Part shown: piece by piece, positions 59,074 to 64,000 of the stretch
Position numbering within the stretch: the first letter of the stretch is position 1
Layout: each line of letters begins with the position of its first letter
Program-made: the position numbers and the translations under genes
The notes under the pieces: generated by a model
Seen by the model: only the letters and a program-made list of their open reading frames with translations
What the model was told of the DNA's origin: nothing
Database searches by the model: none
Assembly: GCF_965363235.1 (NCBI RefSeq)
Contig: NC_134842.1
Span: 31,682,958 to 31,746,957 of the forward strand
Source: Mytilus galloprovincialis
Taxonomy: Eukaryota > Mollusca > Bivalvia > Mytilida > Mytilidae
Length of the DNA: 64,000 nucleotides
Reading direction: 5' to 3'

Positions 59074-59694
59074 CTATCATATTGTACTGTTATCTAAGTA
59101 ATATTCTATAATTTGATGTTATATACCGTCTTCCTTGTTAAGCGTGATAAACTTAGTTACTTTGTTTTCTGCCTGAGAAATTGCATTTTTTTTCAAAATC
59201 TATATCAGATATGCTCTGTTTAAATCCTCTTTCTGAAATAAGATATAAATATTATCAAGATACTAAGGTTGTAACTCCCTAAGGCAAAGTTAATGTCAGA
59301 TCAATCTGGATATTCTTTTTATTTCTTTTTTCTTTGTTATCTCCTAACTCTTCTGCATATGTATACTTACCGGTCTTTCGAATATTAATGTTTGAGCGTT
59401 ACTGCTGTAGGTTACTTCAAAACATTATGTCGAAAGCAAAACAATGAAATGTTATTTTCAAATATTCAATTAACAAATGAAATAGCCTCCAGCCTAGTAT
59501 TGAAACAGTTTCTGTGAGCACGACACGTGTTTTTGAATAGTATGTCATGCATGCAGGTGGACTTTGGTCTAGTTTGAATATCCATTGAAGCTTTGTTCTT
59601 TTTTTATTTTATTTTCCTGGTACAGGTAGGACATTGGCTCGAATTATGCAGAAAAACCCTCTCATATCATTATAATGAGAAGAGAAATATAAGT
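59074..59694. other. Gene-free stretch
   Basis: No gene or nameable repeat. Confidence 0.45.
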
Positions 59695-59725
59695 TACATA
59701 GTGTGCTAGTGACCTAATACGGTAA

Positions 59726-60417
59726 CATTTTGATAGGTCACTAGTCTAAATTTCACACGTTGAGATAGTCGGTAAGATTAATTCGTTACATAGTGTGCTA
59801 GTGACGTAATACGGTATATATGGGGTCAGTAAATTCCATATGGGACAATATCCCTAATGCGCCTCCGATTGAGGAACACAAAAGTTGTTTGTAAACAAAA
59901 AATCTCTGTGTAGTGATATTGAACATGTTTCAATTTTAACAAGTGACTGAGCTTAACTATTTGTGTTGATCTGGAAAGTATAGGACCTTAGAATAAATGT
60001 GTAAAAACTATGGAGTTATTATATGTATTCAAAGTATTAAATTTTCAAAGAAATTATTGTGTGAAAAAACAGAGCCGCATCACGAAAGGATTTTCGGGGT
60101 ATGCTAATTTACGGAAAAATGAATCACACTTCGTACCCCGAAAATTTAACCACATATGTGAAAATGTCTCAGCTTCGAAACAAGCCATCATACATATACA
60201 AGTTTACGATATGGGCTGAGCTAGAGAAGAAAACGTTACCATTACGGCCTATGGAGAAACAATTGCGCATATTGCCCCATATGGGGCTTCGCTCTCACCC
60301 AATATGGAATTAACTGACCCCATATATACCGTATTACGTCACTAGCACACAATGTAACGAATTTATCTAACCGACTATCTCAACGTGTGAAATTTAGACT
60401 AGTGACCTATCAAAATG
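59726..60417. mobile_element. TIR element with about 118-base inverted ends
   Basis: CATTTTGATAGGTCACTAGT and TTTCACACGTTGAGATAGTC at the left match the right arm in reverse with few differences, through GACGTAATACGGTATATATG and GGGTCAGT. Just outside the left end, CATAGTGTGCTAGTGAC and CTAATACGGTA (59698-59724) repeat a block of the arm, so it may have landed in or duplicated part of another copy. No exact target duplication. Open frames of about 70 codons inside have no domain. Confidence 0.65.
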
Positions 60418-61103
60418 ACCAAGTCTTCAATACCGGTAGCGTTAAGAAACTACTTCCATTGATCCCACAAAAACAGATGCCAACAATAACAACTTGATAG
60501 GTTTAAATGTGTTTTATGAATTTATTTCCATCTTAATCATCAATTTCTTCGTCTGTTGAAACTTTTCAGATTTGTTCTCAGTACCGTTTTGTTTTTACAA
60601 AGGGACGTAACACTACTACTAACCGTGTATGAAATAAGTCCCGCCTCCTTACTAACCTAATATGAAATATACACAGTCTCCACGCGGACACTTTTAACCA
60701 ATCATATACCTAGAAATGTATCGGAGGTAAGATAAAGTACTATGAAAAGTGTTTAACCAATCCACATGTTTATTTTCTTTGTCTAGGTGGGTTATTTTTT
60801 TATATCTTTGTGTATTTTTAGCAGTATGCTGAGTCTCGCTTGATTTTTTTAAACAATTTTTACATTTATATGCCTTTTATATAGCTTACTTTACTGTATG
60901 GGTACTGTTCATTGTTTAAAGTCAAATTGTAACATGTATTCGTTTAATTCTACGTCTTTGGTTGCTGATGGCTCATTTGTAATCATACAACATCTTCCTA
61001 TATTTATACCATTGTACCTTATTGGTTCTTTCTCACGTCTGGGTCATCTCTGTACATTTTTTTGTGTGTGTGTTGGGGGAGGGGGTTGGGTGCTTTAAAA
61101 GTA
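60418..61103. other. Gene-free stretch
   Basis: No gene; a short G-rich tract near 61074-61090. Confidence 0.45.
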
Positions 61104-61225
61104 AAAATAACAACAAAAATACAAACTCCGAGGAAAATGCTTAACGGAAATGTATGTTAATGGCAAAATCAAAAGCTTAAAAACATTAAACAAATGTATA
61201 AAAAATATCATATTCCTGACGTATA
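61104..61225 (+). repeat. Family D repeat, 5' part
   Basis: CAAACTCCGAGGAAAATGC, TTAATGGCAAAATCAAAAGC and AAATATCATATTCCTGACG; diverged. Confidence 0.6.
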
Positions 61226-61619
61226 CATCATTAAGAGATGATTTTAGCTTCCCAATTATGAACTTTCCCTTTCTATAAGCAACATTACAGTAGCGCCTGC
61301 ATACGGAGTATATATCTCCCAATTGATACGATATTCCCGGGCTTGTATTTCATTTCATGGCTTCATTGATTGAAGATTGATGTTCACAAGGAAGCTATTA
61401 AACCAAGAGTTCCAAATTGTGAAGTTGAAAGCATCCATTCCTATATTTTACGGACGCTATCACGAGTTGGTTGACCGTTATTGAATAACCGTTTCACAGA
61501 TGATATCGGATATGTTCCTTATGTCGTAACTACAATCCCCTCCCCTTTTCACGAATGTGACCTACCGAATTTGACTATTTATCGGATTTGTAATAACATA
61601 AGCAACACGATAGGTGCCA

Positions 61620-61835
61620 AATGTTGAGCAGGATTTGCTTACCCTTCCAGTGCACCTGAGATCACCCCCAGTTTTTGGTGGGTTTCGTGTTGCTAAGTCT
61701 TAAGTTTTCTATGTTGTGTCTTCTGTACTATTATTTGTCTGTTTGTCTTTTTATTTTTAGCCATGGCGTTGTCAATTTATTTTCAATCTATGAGTTTTAC
61801 TGTCCCTCTGGTATCTTTCGTACTTCTTTCATTAA
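61620..61835 (-). repeat. Family C repeat, inverted
   Basis: AGCAGGATTTGCTTACCCTT, GCACCTGAGATCACCCCCAG, TTTTTGGTGGGTTTCGTG, TTATTTGTCTGTTTGTC and GAGTTTTACTGTCCCTCTGG read as the reverse of the copy at 8165-8405. Short open frames here are repeat-derived. Confidence 0.7.
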
Positions 61836-63024
61836 AAGTTCCCAACATGATTCTTAATCTATTTAAGTCGGAACTAGATACACGTCATTGGATTTTCAAG
61901 TTTAAAAACCAAGTGTATTCAAAAGAACCCAGACCTTATGTTGTCCGTATCTATTATTGCACCGACGATGATAAGCGTATTATCTGAGTTGAAATAATAG
62001 ATATGTACTAACAATAAAAGTAAACTAGCACATATATTCACCCTACAAAACCGAATGAGCTTTTTTATGATAGAAGTGAATCATGTGAATGCAACTTATT
62101 CGATAGATGTGTGCTTTATAACTTGACATTTGATACAAACATTCGCCAATTATTGAAGCGTTTCTGTATAGTGAATTCGTTGTGTGTTTACCATTTTCAC
62201 TTGCTAAAACATTTCTCCGGTTATAGATGGAGTCGACATTTGACCTAGTCTGAATAATTTAAATAACACATTCAAAGAATGCTTATATCTATGCATTACT
62301 AGTAATGCATATCTATTTTTATGTATATTATTTTTAACTTCTCTATAACCTTTGTACTTGCATGGTTTTATGAGAATAAACTATATATCTATCTATATAC
62401 AAATGACATCCTTCCTTTTCCCCGACTTCACGGACTCAAAAACGATACATGTACATGTTTATAGGCATTATGGTCCAGGCGGCGGTGGCGTCATCAATGT
62501 ATCAGTTTAAATCGGGTTAGATTATGAGGAACCGCTAGTGGTAGGTCAAGAATGTTTCTTATTTTTGTATGAACATTGGCACATTATATTTCCATTTAGA
62601 TTAGTCCTGGTCTAATGACCTTCGAACGTTTGCTTGGTTCACATGTATTAGTTTCTTATTAGGTCAGATTATATGGAACCAATAATGAAAAGTCGATGTT
62701 CGTATTATCATTACCACATCTAATTTCCCTGGAGATTATTTGATCCCGTCCCCTTAGTCATTGTTCATTGACTTTGAATATTTTGCATAACGTACATGCT
62801 ATATTGCTATTTTGATTTCAACATTTATTTTTTACTATCAAAATAACAATAAAGGCGAGACATTTCTCTGTATCAATAGTTTGTTTCTAACACATGACTA
62901 CTTAATTGGATTCACTGAGACTAAAAAAGGGACATATGAGATTGAGACTATAGTTTAGAGTCAGCATCGTAGTCGACATCATTTTTGGAGTAATTGTTCA
63001 CAAATGACATCTAGTTTTATCACT
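61836..63024. other. Gene-free stretch upstream of C1q gene 2
   Basis: AT-rich; no gene or nameable repeat. Confidence 0.45.
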
Positions 63025-63173
63025 TTCTTTGTGACCTATTTAGAAAAACCGAGGTTAAGAAACGTCCCAGAACGTACTATCCCTCTGATCTGTATAGTAT
63101 ATATGTCTGATATCTTCTTATCTTGATTTTGAGACAATTACTTTGTGACTTTATATCAATCATCTGTGTAACC
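63025..63173 (+). promoter_or_regulatory. Conserved proximal promoter of C1q gene 2
   Basis: GACCTATT (63033), GTTAAGAAACGTCCC, ATCCCTCTG, TATAGTA (63093-63099, 81 bases before the ATG), CTTATCTTGATT and GACTTTATATCAATCAT are in the same order and nearly the same spacing as upstream of gene 1. Confidence 0.6.
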
Positions 63174-63408
63174 ATGTATTTTGGATTTTGTTTGCTAGTT
63201 TTAATTCCGTTGATAAGTGCTCTTTTGCCAGTGAAGAACAACGAAGATGCTGTAATCAATTTCTTTGAGCACAAGTATGAGGAATTGAAAGCTCTAGTAG
63301 GCGATTTAGAGTCTAAATTGGAATCCACAGAGGGAATGAACATTGAATATGCCGACAGGTTAACTTCTGCTGAAAAACTTATCAAGGAGCTAAGCGATAG
63401 CCATGATG
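63174..63408 (+). CDS. C1q-domain-containing protein, first coding exon (partial gene)
   Basis: This exon is a paralogue of exon 1 of C1q gene 1. Both are 235 bases long, both encode 78 residues and end in phase 1, and both end in SHD before a GT donor (here GGTAAGT). By hand count about 46 of 78 residues are identical. Residues 1-16 are a signal peptide (MYFGFCLLVLIPLISA). About 25-76 is a coiled-coil stretch with LVGDLESKLES and LTSAEKLIKEL. The C1q domain exons are not in the remaining 590 bases and must lie beyond the window, as expected from the long first intron of gene 1. The same strand and shared promoter point to tandem duplication. Confidence 0.85.
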
Positions 63409-63449
63409 GTAAGTTAACACTGTTAGTAGTTCAGCGAAATGGAAAATAA

Positions 63450-63650
63450 CAAACACAAAAAAAAAAACGAACTCCGAGGGAAATCCAAAACGGAACGTCC
63501 GTAATCAAAGGGCAAAATCAAACGCTCAAACCCATTAAAATCATGGATAACAACTGTTATATTCCTAACTTGGTACAAACATTCTCTAGTGCAATGGTGG
63601 ATTAAACCTGGTTTGATAGGTAGCTAAACCTCTCATTTGTAATTACCCAG
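63450..63650 (+). repeat. Family D repeat, in intron 1 of C1q gene 2
   Basis: ACGAACTCCGAGGGAAATCC, AAACGGAACGTCCGTAATC, GGCAAAATCAAACGCTC, TATTCCTAACTTGGTAC and GGTGGATTAAACCTGG, ending with AGCTAAACCTCTCATTTG. Confidence 0.75.
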
Positions 63651-64000
63651 CATCCACTGCATAACAGAAACTACTAAGATTCCTCGTTTGAATATAGCTT
63701 ACTATATATTTACAAATTTAAAAATTAACTCGTAATAGAAGACAGTAATCGCTCAACAATGCTTCTTCAAAAAAATCGCAACAGTATCACCAGCATAAAC
63801 AAAGGTGACAGTAGTTTACTAAATTCGTATAATCAATTAGGAAAACACATCTTGTTTCATGTAAAAAAAGAAAATTAGGGAATCGCATAAAATTTCAAAG
63901 GAGCGAGACCATGTATGCCCGTTTGGATAATTGTCTTTTGATATCTATCATCTTTCATTCCAATTAACACTCAGTCGCAATCGGGAATACGACACAATCG

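Noticed and set aside
60010-60313. Two overlapping frames of about 70 codons
   Set aside because: They run into the inverted right arm of the 59726-60417 element and show no domain.
63077-63385. A 102-codon minus-strand frame, and a similar one at 44997-45236
   Set aside because: Antisense shadows of the first coding exons of the two C1q genes.

Overview
This window is animal nuclear DNA, AT-rich, gene-poor and very repeat-rich. It most likely comes from a bivalve mollusc, probably a marine mussel (Mytilus or a close relative). The case rests on many copies of interspersed repeats that I recall from mussel sequences (labelled families A to F below), on a C1q-domain gene pair of the kind expanded in mussels, and on the density of small inverted-repeat elements. 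No search was run, so the taxon is inference.

Only three intact host protein-coding loci are visible. One is an intronless GT14-type beta-1,6-N-acetylglucosaminyltransferase at 31941-33413 (+). The second is a complete four-exon secreted C1q-domain gene at 45025-52658 (+). The third is the first coding exon of a paralogous C1q gene at 63174-63408 (+), whose remaining exons lie beyond the window. The two C1q genes share collinear 5' flanks, including a TATAGTA box about 80-90 bases before the ATG, which suggests a segmental duplication with shared regulation.

Layout. 1-8100: family repeats, a tRNA-derived SINE nested in another repeat, a 2.4 kb inverted repeat with a tandem-repeat loop, and a nest of hAT-like and satellite-carrying elements. 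8100-16300: scattered repeat fragments and no gene. 16300-26250: two large elements ending TAGT...ACTA with 3-base target duplications, the first carrying a decayed minus-strand gene. 26250-31900: small MITEs. 31941-33413: the glycosyltransferase. 33400-44800: repeats, a second copy of the satellite-carrying element, and a 4.4 kb foldback element holding a tandem array and two Harbinger-type MITEs. 45025-52658: C1q gene 1, whose introns contain a 3.4 kb foldback element, a MULE-like element with a 10-base target duplication, and a strong hairpin. 53171-57904: a hAT-like MITE and a third TAGT...ACTA element with a decayed gene of the same type as the first. 58000-63000: more repeats. 63174 to the end: C1q gene 2 and a family D repeat.

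The most interesting candidate system is the set of three large TAGT...ACTA elements. They share terminal bases and a 3-base target duplication, and two of them carry remains of one uncharacterised protein family. This suggests that a family usually listed as hypothetical host proteins is really the gene of a DNA transposon.
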